A stretch of DNA of 64,000 nt from Picochlorum sp. 'celeri' (lineage: Eukaryota > Chlorophyta > Trebouxiophyceae). The stretch covers positions 907,501 through 971,500 of the forward strand of contig JAACMV010000010.1 of assembly GCA_010909725.1 (NCBI GenBank). The letters run 5' to 3'. The position numbers were made by a program, and so were the translations under genes. Below, piece by piece: positions 49,694 through 58,381 of this stretch. Each line of letters begins with the position of its first letter. Position 1 is the stretch's first letter. The notes under the pieces were generated by a model. The model saw nothing but the letters and a program-made list of their open reading frames with translations. It was not told where the DNA came from and did no database searches.

Positions 49694-52180
49694 TTACATT
49701 TGTATATTAATGTCTGTAAGCAGTGCTTGCATTGATGAGTAGCGCTCGTCGTCTTCGAATTGTTCTTTTGATCTGTGGAGTGCATTCCTCAGAAGCATCC
49801 GTGCTTTCCCAATGTCATGTTTCGATCCATGGGCAAGATATGCACGCGAGAGCTCGAGACAAGCTGTCGAATAAGTAGTAAAATCTTCCGGATTCACGTG
49901 CCATGTGGATGTCTGGAGCATTCTGACTTGCTTGGCTAGACATTCTATGCGGGCATTTTGCTCGCCTGTCAGTGTGTAGTAGTCAGCATATATGCCCCAG
50001 AATTCCGCAATGCCAGAGCCTTTGGAGCTGGATGCAATCTTCTTGAGAATCTTGGATACGTATGATTTGGTCTGCTCCTCCGACTGAGGGGAGGTTTTGT
50101 TGGATTGTTCATTTGCCTCTTCATCTGTTGCAGCAGAAGGTTCTGCACTGGGACTCAGGCTCTCGACGAGGTTTCTCAAGAGAGAGACGTTGAAAGAGTC
50201 TCCTCGTGTGAGGCTAACCATGTGATCAAGTGCCCTGGCTGCAGTGGTATATTCTTTGAGCTGGCATGCGACGAGTGCATAGTTTTCCCAGGTTTGCCAT
50301 GTATCTCGAGAATGCTTTGATGCTTCACCAAATGCAACGAGTGCTTCCTGCCAATTTTTCATCTTCATATGAACGGTTGCAAGATTATTCCAAGCCCGGC
50401 CATCGTCGGGATCCATCTGGACCAATCTTGTGAGAGCCTTGATGGCCTCACTGTGGTCGTGTAATTTCATACTGCACCACCCTAGAGAAAACCAAGCCTC
50501 CAGATGTAATGGACTGAGTTCCAAGGCTTGTTTCCAATGAATTCTAGATTTATCAAAATCATCCCGTCGCATGGCAGATCTTGCGAGTGACCTTTGTGCT
50601 CGTGCACTTCTATGGCCAGAGCACTCCCACGCTGTTTCATAGTGCTCATCAGCATCAACCAAGTCTCCTAAAGAGCACCACAGTCGAGCATCAGAAGGGT
50701 TGATGTCAAGTCTTTCCCGAACAAGTTGCTCAGCAATTTCGTTCTTCTGGAGCAATTGATAGCATACAATTAAGCTGTCCCAGAGTTCTGCTGCTTCAAA
50801 CAATTTCATAGCAGCCCCAACAAGACCACATGCAACAAACGCTTCTCCCAATTCTTTCCACAGAACGGCTTTACATGGCATCTTGACTGAGAACACGTAT
50901 GATAATCGATCCAACATAGGAACGTCCGACGTTACATGAGACAGAGCCTCCTTGATGCCTTCTAATGTCACGAGTGCTCTTTCTCTTGTTCTCGATCTTG
51001 CAATTTCTAGCCTAGCCATTTCAATGTATGCATTCGTTCGGATCATAAACTCGGTTTTATTCTGACTCAATATTGCCTCGGTGTATGCGGCAAGTTCCCA
51101 TTGCTGTGTTCCATCTGGCGAAGAGCCTTTTTTCACCTGATTGCACAGTGCCAGCAGCAACACCTGATGAAGCGCTGTCAGATCTCTCCTCAACAATACA
51201 CCATCATCCTCGGACGAGATCAAACGAGGTCCATTTCGAAATACATCTGAATCTGTGTCCAGTCCAGATACATCGCTTTGTTTATTCACAACCATATTGA
51301 ACACATTTTCATCCAATGCACTCCCATCATACTTTCCACATGAATCATCAAACCCTGATTTCATATCATCATCAAGGGAAATTTTAAGCACAAGCTGTGC
51401 ATGTGCATCTTTTTGATGCACAGTTCGGGTTCCAAGTGCCCCTGTCAGCCGAGCATCAATACCAAGTGCAGCAGAAGCTTTGTCAATGTGTGTGGCAACA
51501 TTCTTCATCATCCCAAAATGCGTATATATATTCGCCGCTTCAACATGAATCGCCCCCAAAAGAGCTCTTTGTTCGTAATGTTTTCCTTCGTCAACAGCAT
51601 AGGTAGTCTCCAATCGCGCCACCAACCCATTGATCCTCTCTAGTAACACATGAGACCGCTCTGCCAAAATATACTGATTCCAACATGCCACTCGGAACTT
51701 CCACCAATCCCACACTCCACCATCAAGAGCATCAAGAGCAATCTTTGATAACAATAAATACTGCGGCAAGTAGACTTTGCCGATAACATCCTCTCCATTT
51801 TCAGCAATCTCCCTCAATGCCCAAGCATTGTCAGCATCACCACAGTGGTGCATGCCAAAAGGACTCTCTGCAACATCCTGCTGTGCCTCGAAAGGACCCA
51901 TAACATTACTTTGCATAAAAACCAGCAATGCACCAACCCCTACTTGACCCACCACGAATGGGTCACGGCAATCTTCCACCAGTGACTGCACCCCACTGAA
52001 TGCTGTGCCAATGTCCTGGCCTAGTGCATCATCTCGCTCCTCGAGCAGCCGTTCCATTGAATACTTGAATGCGAGATAATATTCACCGTTCTCTATACAC
52101 GACTCGAACTCATCACCATGGCTCACATTCCCATCTTCTCCCTTTTTCCACCACAAGGTGTATTGCAGTAGCCCATCCAT
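49694..52180 (-). CDS. TTC27: TTC27/Emw1-like TPR protein
   Basis: 828 residues, one exon. TTC27 (Emw1 in yeast) is a large TPR protein linked to cell-wall integrity in yeast and to complex or rRNA biogenesis in animals and plants. An N-terminal helical half (about 1-420) precedes an array of TPRs from about 470 to 680, with canonical W-x2-LG and A-x3-P patterns (LEAWFSLGWCSMKLHDHSEA, GRAWNNLATVHMKMKNWQEA, TWQTWENYALVACQLKEY). The overall size and the order of the repeats fit the family. Confidence 0.85.
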   Translation of the reverse strand: MDGLLQYTLWWKKGEDGNVSHGDEFESCIENGEYYLAFKYSMERLLEERDDALGQDIGTAFSGVQSLVEDCRDPFVVGQVGVGALLVFMQSNVMGPFEAQQDVAESPFGMHHCGDADNAWALREIAENGEDVIGKVYLPQYLLLSKIALDALDGGVWDWWKFRVACWNQYILAERSHVLLERINGLVARLETTYAVDEGKHYEQRALLGAIHVEAANIYTHFGMMKNVATHIDKASAALGIDARLTGALGTRTVHQKDAHAQLVLKISLDDDMKSGFDDSCGKYDGSALDENVFNMVVNKQSDVSGLDTDSDVFRNGPRLISSEDDGVLLRRDLTALHQVLLLALCNQVKKGSSPDGTQQWELAAYTEAILSQNKTEFMIRTNAYIEMARLEIARSRTRERALVTLEGIKEALSHVTSDVPMLDRLSYVFSVKMPCKAVLWKELGEAFVACGLVGAAMKLFEAAELWDSLIVCYQLLQKNEIAEQLVRERLDINPSDARLWCSLGDLVDADEHYETAWECSGHRSARAQRSLARSAMRRDDFDKSRIHWKQALELSPLHLEAWFSLGWCSMKLHDHSEAIKALTRLVQMDPDDGRAWNNLATVHMKMKNWQEALVAFGEASKHSRDTWQTWENYALVACQLKEYTTAARALDHMVSLTRGDSFNVSLLRNLVESLSPSAEPSAATDEEANEQSNKTSPQSEEQTKSYVSKILKKIASSSKGSGIAEFWGIYADYYTLTGEQNARIECLAKQVRMLQTSTWHVNPEDFTTYSTACLELSRAYLAHGSKHDIGKARMLLRNALHRSKEQFEDDERYSSMQALLTDINIQM

Positions 52181-52625
52181 CTTCTATCACCTAAATTCTT
52201 CACCTCCCCTTGGATTTTTATTGATTACCTTTCTCTAATAATCTATGTGCTCTGCAATGAAATCGATCAGAATGCAATCGTGTTGCTACTTGTCCATCAC
52301 ATGGCATGCCATGCACCTATGGACGGCATCCTGAGCCCTTTCTGACAGCTCTGGCTGGTGAAGTACTATTAAATAATCACATACAATATAATATCACCAG
52401 CAGACTGCAGCATTATCACCTGAGACTGAGCGTTCCCTCAGATCTCCATGTGCAACAGATCTTGATTAAGAGATCTTAATTAAGATCTCTTACAAGATCT
52501 CTAAATCTCTAGAGATCTGACCAAACACGGTCCACGCTCAGCATCACTTTGGCTTCACTGTTATTCGCAGGAATACGCATTATTTTATGTTGTATCTATT
52601 TCTTAGGTGATATTGTATCATTACA
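52181..52625. promoter_or_regulatory. Divergent promoter region with a long inverted repeat
   Basis: 445 bp between TTC27 (minus) and the TMBIM gene (plus). The main feature is the inverted repeat at 52428-52541 (listed separately). An AT-rich ATACAATATAATATC stretch lies at 52383-52397. Confidence 0.4.
52428..52541. repeat. Imperfect inverted repeat around a perfect 26-bp palindrome
   Basis: 52467-52492 is a perfect 26-bp palindrome (TAAGAGATCTTAA and its complement). Going outward both arms continue with CAAGATCT, GAGATCTGA and finally ACGCTCAG (right, 52534-52541) matched by CTGAGCGT (left, 52428-52435), with small loops between. The whole is about 114 bp. It contains repeated AGATCT cores. 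Confidence 0.8.
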
Positions 52626-53630
52626 ATGTCATATTACACGAATACGAACGACGATGGGTATTATTACCAACAACAACCTGCAGGTGCTGGGATGAACACT
52701 GCTCCACCTCCTCCTGCGGGGTATCCCGGTGGGCCTTCACAGCCAAACTATTATTATTATCAACAGCAGCAGCCACAGCAGTCTTCTTTTGGGGTGCAAA
52801 AGCCTGCAGCATATGGGTATGCCCAACAACAGCAACAGCAGGCTGATATTGAAGCTCAATATGCAGCCAATGCTGCTGCAGCATTTGCCGAACAAAAGGT
52901 TCGATCTGCATTTGTCAGAAAAGTGTTTCTTCTGGTGTTGTTAGAAATTGGTGTGACTGTTGGTATAGCATGTGTTTTCATGTTTGTTCAACCAGTCAAG
53001 GAGTATGTAGCTGGTAAGACTGTGCCATGCTCTGCTGCTCCTAATGTGTTTTTGAGGAACGATGGGACGTGCTACCAAGTTGGAGATGGTCGATGGGTGT
53101 TTTATACTTCGTGGGCATTGACGCTTGTGACGTTGATTGCACTCATGTGCTCTACTACCTTGAGGAGAAAGTTCCCATACAACTACCTTGCCATGAGCTG
53201 GTTTACGTTTGTCATGTCCGTCCAAGTTGGATGCATTGTTGCCTTTTGGGACCTCTCTGTTGTTTTAATAGCATTTGCGGTGACTACAGCGGCAGTGGTG
53301 GGTGTGACTGTGGCTGCTTTGGTCATGCCGTGGGATTTGACATCAAAGGGACATGTGCTGGGTGGAATTGCACTTGTGGTATTCTTCACCGCCTTGATCA
53401 CCTTTTTCGTGGGATTCTTCTATGTGAGCAAATGGTGGTATTTGACTCTGTCAGTCATTATCGCCCTGTTATTTGCAGCATTCTTAGTGTATGATATTCA
53501 AACTGTTGTTGGAAAGGGAAAATACAAGCTCTCTCCTGATGAATTTGTGTTTGCTGCTGTGCAAATTTATTTGGATATCATCATCATGTTTTTGAATATT
53601 TTGAATATTGTTGGAATTGCTAGTAGCTGA
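52626..53630 (+). CDS. TMBIM/lifeguard (Bax inhibitor-1 superfamily) membrane protein
   Basis: 334 residues, one exon. The family are ER or Golgi calcium-leak channels that dampen cell death. The first 85 residues are Tyr-, Gln- and Pro-rich, as in GRINA/lifeguard proteins. Seven hydrophobic helices follow from about residue 98. The C-terminal KYKLSPDEFVFAAVQIYLDI with IIMFLNILNI, preceded by FLVYDIQTVVG, holds the conserved D..YDIQ..G and YLDI..LFL motifs including the pH-sensing Asp residues. Lifeguard rather than BI-1 is favoured by the Pro/Gln/Tyr N-terminus. Confidence 0.92.
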   Translation: MSYYTNTNDDGYYYQQQPAGAGMNTAPPPPAGYPGGPSQPNYYYYQQQQPQQSSFGVQKPAAYGYAQQQQQQADIEAQYAANAAAAFAEQKVRSAFVRKVFLLVLLEIGVTVGIACVFMFVQPVKEYVAGKTVPCSAAPNVFLRNDGTCYQVGDGRWVFYTSWALTLVTLIALMCSTTLRRKFPYNYLAMSWFTFVMSVQVGCIVAFWDLSVVLIAFAVTTAAVVGVTVAALVMPWDLTSKGHVLGGIALVVFFTALITFFVGFFYVSKWWYLTLSVIIALLFAAFLVYDIQTVVGKGKYKLSPDEFVFAAVQIYLDIIIMFLNILNIVGIASS

Positions 53631-53640
53631 TGTAATAGTG

Positions 53641-56600
53641 TTACATTTTCCGATATTCGAGGAACAAACTTTTGAGGTATGATTTTAGTTGCCGGCCTTG
53701 CAGCTGAACAATTTGCTGGGTGAATTGTTGAGCAATGTCTGGCGACCATCCCAGCCGTGTTGTCGTCTCCTGATACAGAATTGACAGATACTCTTGCCCT
53801 GCGGTATCATATAAGGTTTTGATTTGGTTAGAAACTTCTGTCAGGAGTGAAATTGATGCCGCGTCTCGGATGTCAATACCTCCGGATTCAGGTTTGACCA
53901 GCAGAGAAAATATCAGAATGTCACACCCAAACTTTTTGTAGGCGAATTCCTTGATGTCTGCTTGGTTGAACACTTCTCCCTGAGTACCATTCTGTAGTGT
54001 TGAGATCCAGTGAATTGCAAGATTGGAGATTGTTGCAATGCATAGCTTTCTAACGCCAGGATCAATGTGTGCTGTCGCTCCTTGCAGCAAATCAGGAATG
54101 GCTGACGACTCCTTTGGGCTCATGAGTTCATCACGCACGCTGCACTGTGAAATTGTATTCAAAAACGTATAGTATTGTTTCTGTAAAACGGCTCGCTCTC
54201 GTAAATCTTCTGTGCTACCTGCAGGAGCTCCTGTGCTTTTCACTATTGGCTGGGCTGCTCGTGGAGAGGATGCCAACATGGCCGGTTGGGCCTCTGCTCC
54301 TGACCAGTCCCACGAGGGACCAAGGAACTGATGAACTTTGGCGACACACTCTGAAAATAGACTGGGAACGATAGATTGCAGGACAGCAATCTCATTCGCA
54401 AACTTGAGGATGATTTGGTTCAGTAGAACAAGAATGTCTGTGAAGTCATCCGCATCTATACTAGGATGTTGTAGCGCCCAAATAATTGCGGATAGACGTG
54501 GAACAAGATTGATTCCAAGACAGTCCACAAGTCGATGAACATATGCTAAGAATTTCGCACGTAAATCCTTGGCCAGAGGAAATGCATGGATTGCATGCAT
54601 TGCTGGCATCAGAGGATCCAACAATGCTTGAGATAGTTTTTGTCTCCCAGAGCACATTTTGGACGAAAACCCCTTGCTTAGTCGCGTCAAAGCTTCAATA
54701 CTCTGCTGAAGCAATAAAATTTCACGCACGTTGGTAATGTCATTGGAATGTGATTCCAATTGACTGGTCAGAGGTTGATTCAAAACTTTCAGCCATTCAA
54801 CTTGTTCATCTTCACTAGTATCAATAGTGCCTACCAGTAGTCCAGCGGCTTCAAAAGCAAACATTCTATCATCTGGAGTGGAAACGCCTGCCCCAGCCGT
54901 TCCTACTTGGCTGGATGCTCCGGCAGCAACAAGACCTACAGTCTTTCCTAAGGGAGTCACTGCAATGGACTGCAAATGAGGAAGCAGGGCTCTAAGAATG
55001 TCCCTTGCTATTGTTTTCATCTGACTCCGCAAAGATTTAGTGATTCTACAAAGTAAATACGCTGCTCTTGGAGGAACTGAGCTTGATGGATGTCCAAGTC
55101 CAGCCCTTCCAAAGAACTTGGATGCCAGCAATGGAACAAGATCTGTCTGGAACATTGTCACTTTTGAGTACCGAGCACAGGCTTCCAGCAGCGCCAAGGC
55201 CACTAATCTATGAGACGCAATACTTTCATCGATTCTAATGACAAAGGAAGCGATTTCTACGAGCGGCGCATTCGTCTCAGTTGCAGCCTTAAATGCTGCT
55301 TCAGTGGCTCCTTCTCCAATCTGGTACAACAGACTCAGAGCCAACTCAGCATCCTGCCATGACATTGTGCCCCCATGATGTATCAATGAACTCCGAGTCT
55401 TTTGAGCAACAAATTCAAAAGCTTCAGATGGGATCAGTTTCGCTGCATTTCTAAACAAGGCAAATACTTCCTGCCTCCTGGTGGAAACGTTATTCTCTTC
55501 CTCTTCTGACATGACCTTCTCTTCGCTGGAGGAGGGTTCAATCGGATATACAGATGATACATCATCAAACCTAGAGCATAATGCCGCTGCTTCAATTATT
55601 GCCATCACCTGAGACTTGTGAGCTGCAGATAAGTCACACTCCCCTTGCCGCTTTGCAATCAACTTTATTCTAGACACAAATGATAACATGAACGGAGCTA
55701 CAATGGGCGAAATTTCGTCATCAGGTATTTTAAACACCTCCACAACAGCAGGAAACAGCTGATCCATCATAGCAGCGGCTATACTACACGAAGTATTCGC
55801 TTCTGAGATGACATCATCATCCAACGCAACCCCAACAGCCTGCAGGCTTAGCACTCCATTCTCCACCTTTTTCCAAGCCTCAAGAATCTCAGTTGCCAAC
55901 GAGACGAGCAACTTGGACGACGCCACCGCCAACTCGTGATCATCATTTGATATCCCAGGCACACCAGATGTAGACCAACTTGCCGCTATTGGCACCAACC
56001 CCAGACCCTCTATGAGACTCAATTTTGGTCCTGCATCCATCCTCTTGCTCACAATCTCTCTCAAAACCGAAATTGCAGCCACCTGAGCTTCCGAGTCTTC
56101 ATCAAACGTATTCAATACATGAAACAAAAGTGGCATGAACTGGTCATTTGCGACCAAACCGATATCAATCCAGTGTACATATCTCTCAACAGCTCTGAGC
56201 AAGTTTGCCACAATCGCACGATCAGAATCTTTGAACATGGACAGTATCTGATACCAGGAAGAACAAATCTGCTCAAGAGCATTATCCCTCATCGCATCTT
56301 TAAATTCCATGCTCTGTTTCGCCTCCTCGGACGACCGTGGCACCTCTAAACTAATTATATCCTCGTGCACAGAAACAAGAATTCGACAGTAGCAATCAAT
56401 TGCAGATGGACTCTCATTCAGAGATCCCAGCACGTCCTGAAAAAAACTAGGCCATTCTTTCGGATATTCTATACTTGCTATTGACACGATGACCTGCGCT
56501 ATTTTATTCCGAATAAACCCAGGCAACTGCTCAGACCCACGAGCAGTCCCTTTTGCTAGCAAGACTTTTTTCACAGCATCCTTTGCACTCGCCTCCAGAC

Positions 56601-56829
56601 GAGAATACGAGTCACGAGATAGTATGATACTATGAAGCGTCTGAAGACACCAGAATTGAACTTCAGCATGCGACGTCGTTTCTATATGCCGCGCGCAGAG
56701 TTGCCAAGCGGTGGCATGCTCCTGTGCAACTTGACCGAGCAATAATTCCGCCTGACGTTTGATATCCTCAGACACAGACCCTGTTTGATCAAAAACACAC
56801 AATATTGCCCTTTCAAAATCCCCATCCAT
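53641..56829 (-). CDS. XPOT: Exportin-T (PAUSED/Los1), tRNA nuclear export receptor
   Basis: 1062 residues, one exon. It carries mature tRNA out of the nucleus with Ran-GTP. The N-terminal importin-beta region has VQFWCLQTLHSI, PGFIRNKIAQVIVSIASIEYPKEW, and the very characteristic VERYVHWIDIGLVANDQFMPL shared with plant PAUSED and human XPOT. HEAT-type helices fill the rest. There are no membrane or catalytic motifs. Its stop lies 10 bp from the stop of the convergent TMBIM gene. Confidence 0.93.
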   Translation of the reverse strand: MDGDFERAILCVFDQTGSVSEDIKRQAELLLGQVAQEHATAWQLCARHIETTSHAEVQFWCLQTLHSIILSRDSYSRLEASAKDAVKKVLLAKGTARGSEQLPGFIRNKIAQVIVSIASIEYPKEWPSFFQDVLGSLNESPSAIDCYCRILVSVHEDIISLEVPRSSEEAKQSMEFKDAMRDNALEQICSSWYQILSMFKDSDRAIVANLLRAVERYVHWIDIGLVANDQFMPLLFHVLNTFDEDSEAQVAAISVLREIVSKRMDAGPKLSLIEGLGLVPIAASWSTSGVPGISNDDHELAVASSKLLVSLATEILEAWKKVENGVLSLQAVGVALDDDVISEANTSCSIAAAMMDQLFPAVVEVFKIPDDEISPIVAPFMLSFVSRIKLIAKRQGECDLSAAHKSQVMAIIEAAALCSRFDDVSSVYPIEPSSSEEKVMSEEEENNVSTRRQEVFALFRNAAKLIPSEAFEFVAQKTRSSLIHHGGTMSWQDAELALSLLYQIGEGATEAAFKAATETNAPLVEIASFVIRIDESIASHRLVALALLEACARYSKVTMFQTDLVPLLASKFFGRAGLGHPSSSVPPRAAYLLCRITKSLRSQMKTIARDILRALLPHLQSIAVTPLGKTVGLVAAGASSQVGTAGAGVSTPDDRMFAFEAAGLLVGTIDTSEDEQVEWLKVLNQPLTSQLESHSNDITNVREILLLQQSIEALTRLSKGFSSKMCSGRQKLSQALLDPLMPAMHAIHAFPLAKDLRAKFLAYVHRLVDCLGINLVPRLSAIIWALQHPSIDADDFTDILVLLNQIILKFANEIAVLQSIVPSLFSECVAKVHQFLGPSWDWSGAEAQPAMLASSPRAAQPIVKSTGAPAGSTEDLRERAVLQKQYYTFLNTISQCSVRDELMSPKESSAIPDLLQGATAHIDPGVRKLCIATISNLAIHWISTLQNGTQGEVFNQADIKEFAYKKFGCDILIFSLLVKPESGGIDIRDAASISLLTEVSNQIKTLYDTAGQEYLSILYQETTTRLGWSPDIAQQFTQQIVQLQGRQLKSYLKSLFLEYRKM

Positions 56830-57411
56830 CCTGCCTAGCTCCCAAAATTCTGCCCTCCTTCCCTCTCAGCCAGTTTGAATGCCTCTCTAAATCAATTATT
56901 GGTATACCTGGCACCGCCGTGCCATTAAGTGATTAAAATAAAGTATAATGAAAACAGCTGTATCGATACCATGCGACAACAATGTGCTCCGGGACGAGAG
57001 GTGGCATGGCAATGTCATTTCTGGATTCAGCCAACTCCAGATGGTACCAATCTAATCCAATTTCTCATGCAAGAAGAAGGAATACGGTGGGCTCGCCCAC
57101 CAATCTTAATGAAAATAACAAAGAAAAAGTTCATATAAAGGTATAAGAATCATGGTAGTAGTATGTACAACCAAGAGAACACCGACATGTCAGTGAAGCA
57201 CGTGGCCGACTATCGGAACACGTTTAGAGCCTAACGAGAGCGTAGTTTAGCGTTTAGCGTGTTTTTTAACCATTTTCAGATATCCTTAACGCGAGAAAAC
57301 GAATCACGAGAGTGTCGGAGATTTTTTTTATCGGAGCTCCGAGTTCAACCAACAATTACTGCAAACGCAACGTTCGCCAATTAATACCGTACATGTATCA
57401 GGAATTGCATC
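56830..57411. promoter_or_regulatory. Divergent promoter region, exportin-T and HAD genes
   Basis: 582 bp. It holds GTTTAGC repeats near 57236-57262 (GTAGTTTAGCGTTTAGCGTG) and a T-run (57325-57332). An AT-rich segment runs over 56880-56950. The ORF at 56929-57138 has no protein-like features, so I see no gene. Confidence 0.35.
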
Positions 57412-58311
57412 ATGTTTGCAATATTTTCAGCAATAAAGCAATCTGACAAGCACAGTGTGGTTGGGTTTGCACGCCAAGTAGTTACGGAACACCAGTTTTC
57501 TTACAGAACATCTGCTGCGTGGCTGCGTTCAATGGGGACAGCATCAGCTCAACAGCAGCAACAGAAGAACACGGAGGAATCTGATCGAAGGGTAGCGGTA
57601 GCGTCGTCATCCAGGATGCAGCTGTCGGAATTTTTGCAACCGACATTTCAAGCCCTTCTGGTTGATGCAGCTGGGACATTGTTGAATCCGTCAGAGTCCA
57701 TGACTGATGTGTATTTGAGATATGGAAAACGATATGGTCTCAGTTTGACGCCACGTGAAATATTACGACGATACAGGGTAGCATACTCTACTCCATGGGC
57801 ACAGTCGAGCATCCGGTATGTGGATGATGGGCGGCCATTTTGGAGGTTTATTGTGAAAGAATCTACAGGAATTGAGAATGAAGAAATGTTTGAGGAAATT
57901 TACGAATACTATTCGCGAGCAGAGGCATGGGTTGTTGCTCCTGGTGCTGAGAAGGCACTGAGAAAGATCAGGCAGAGTGGTATCAAGACAGCCATTGTGT
58001 CAAATTTTGATTCCAGGTTGCACAGAATCATGGAGGAAATGGGGCTGAAAGATTTGTTCGATGCCATCATTGTGTCTGCGGATGTGTCAGCAGAAAAACC
58101 CAATCCAGTGATTTTCATGAAAGCGTGCGAAGAATTGCGTGTCAGTCCAGAGCATGTCATTCATGTGGGGGATGATCGAAGGAATGACTTGTTTGGAGCA
58201 CGAGATGCTGGATGTTTCGCATGGCTGTGGGGAGATGACGTGCTTTCATTTGATCACGTGCAAAAGCGCCTGGAGACAGGCAATCTTTTTGATAGTTTGT
58301 CTGATTTATGA
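57412..58311 (+). CDS. HAD-superfamily hydrolase, HDHD3-like
   Basis: 299 residues, one exon, with a Gln/Ser-rich N-terminus of about 75 residues that may target an organelle. Motif I reads LLVDAAGTLL: the nucleophile Asp is present, but the second Asp (acid/base) is Ala, as is common in HDHD3 and haloacid-dehalogenase-like branches. Motif II is IVSNFDSR, motif III Lys is in AEKPNPVIF, and motif IV HVGDDRRNDLFGA. A helical cap lies between about 95 and 180. Plant relatives are annotated only as haloacid dehalogenase-like hydrolases, and the substrate is unknown. Confidence 0.87.
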   Translation: MFAIFSAIKQSDKHSVVGFARQVVTEHQFSYRTSAAWLRSMGTASAQQQQQKNTEESDRRVAVASSSRMQLSEFLQPTFQALLVDAAGTLLNPSESMTDVYLRYGKRYGLSLTPREILRRYRVAYSTPWAQSSIRYVDDGRPFWRFIVKESTGIENEEMFEEIYEYYSRAEAWVVAPGAEKALRKIRQSGIKTAIVSNFDSRLHRIMEEMGLKDLFDAIIVSADVSAEKPNPVIFMKACEELRVSPEHVIHVGDDRRNDLFGARDAGCFAWLWGDDVLSFDHVQKRLETGNLFDSLSDL

Positions 58312-58381
58312 GCATGTTCCTTCGTATTGCACAATGTTAAAGAAATTAAAATCTGAAAGATTTTTTCACTTTCATCATAGC

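Noticed and set aside
56929..57138. Plus-strand ORF in the exportin-T/HAD promoter region
   Set aside because: It is short, without family features or codon bias like its neighbours.
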